From contig JALOBQ010000007.1 in assembly GCA_023228185.1 (NCBI GenBank), forward strand, positions 1 to 21,832: 21,832 nucleotides of DNA, written 5' to 3'. The translations under genes were made by a program, and so were the position numbers. Shown in pieces: positions 21,758 to 21,832 of the stretch (its first letter is position 1; each line of letters opens with the position of its first letter). The notes beneath the pieces are model-generated. The model saw only the letters and a program-made list of their open reading frames with translations. It did not search any database and was not told the origin of the DNA. Source of the stretch: Candidatus Omnitrophota bacterium (GTDB lineage Bacteria > Omnitrophota > Gorgyraeia > Gygaellales > Profunditerraquicolaceae).

Positions 21758-21832
21758 TTAACCCTGGGAAGACTTTTTCTTGTTTCTGGCCTTATGCACA
21801 GTGCATAAAACATCGGCGAAGTAATCCAGATC
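21758..21832 (-). CDS. C-terminal 24 residues of an unidentified protein, cut by the window edge
   Basis: An open frame enters from the right edge and ends at TAA 21760-21758. The visible tail, DLDYFADVLCTVHKA then RNKKKSSQG, is a helix followed by a basic end. The short gap to the TM1266-like gene marks it as its operon partner. A hydrogenase or maturase is suggested by context only; the sequence shown is too short to identify. Confidence 0.6.
   Translation of the reverse strand, partial: DLDYFADVLCTVHKARNKKKSSQG

Overview
The window looks like an ordinary chromosomal segment of a free-living, Gram-negative-type bacterium. My best guess is a candidate-phylum lineage related to Omnitrophota (formerly OP3). 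That placement is an inference from the gene mix (short prepilin, ferredoxin-fused EtfA, BT1-like transporter, TM1266-like regulator, short ArgA) and from the intergenic repeats; it is not proven here. Almost every gene lies on the minus strand. The only clear plus-strand gene is a GAF-GGDEF diguanylate cyclase, with a possible small RNA as the second plus-strand transcript.

Layout from left to right: the start of recX and all of recA (minus) with a perfect-consensus promoter. Next is a 346-base gap holding a 23-bp tandem repeat array and the promoter of the diguanylate cyclase gene (plus). Its stop codon overlaps that of smc (minus), which follows a small excisionase-type HTH gene under a strong promoter. 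A prepilin gene sits between copies of a palindrome-ended repeat element. Then come etfA, etfB and an acyl-CoA dehydrogenase, a short N-acetylglutamate-synthase-like GNAT, glgC and marC (overlapping by 4 bases), a second full copy of the repeat element, an MFS/BT1-like transporter, a structured multi-hairpin intergenic region, recG, a candidate plus-strand small RNA with a terminator, dus, pgi, a DAHP synthase gene, a 107-residue unknown, a PilZ-like protein, a PPC/DUF296 protein, a TM1266-like hydrogenase-system regulator, and the tail of one more gene at the right edge.

Functionally the window covers DNA repair and chromosome maintenance (recA, recX, recG, smc), flavin-based electron transfer (acd-etfB-etfA), carbon storage and central carbon flow (glgC, pgi), entry into aromatic and arginine biosynthesis (DAHP synthase, ArgA-like), tRNA modification (dus), and c-di-GMP signalling (GGDEF enzyme, PilZ-like protein), the last in the same region as a type IV pilin-like gene.

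The least ordinary signals are: (1) a family of about 118-bp repeats with palindromic ends, all three abutting the stop codon of a minus-strand gene and two of them bracketing the prepilin gene; (2) an SMC protein whose hinge region is only about 60 residues; (3) a possible new small RNA; (4) a terminator ending only 6 bases before the dus start codon; (5) two promoters placed so that the mRNA would begin at the start codon.
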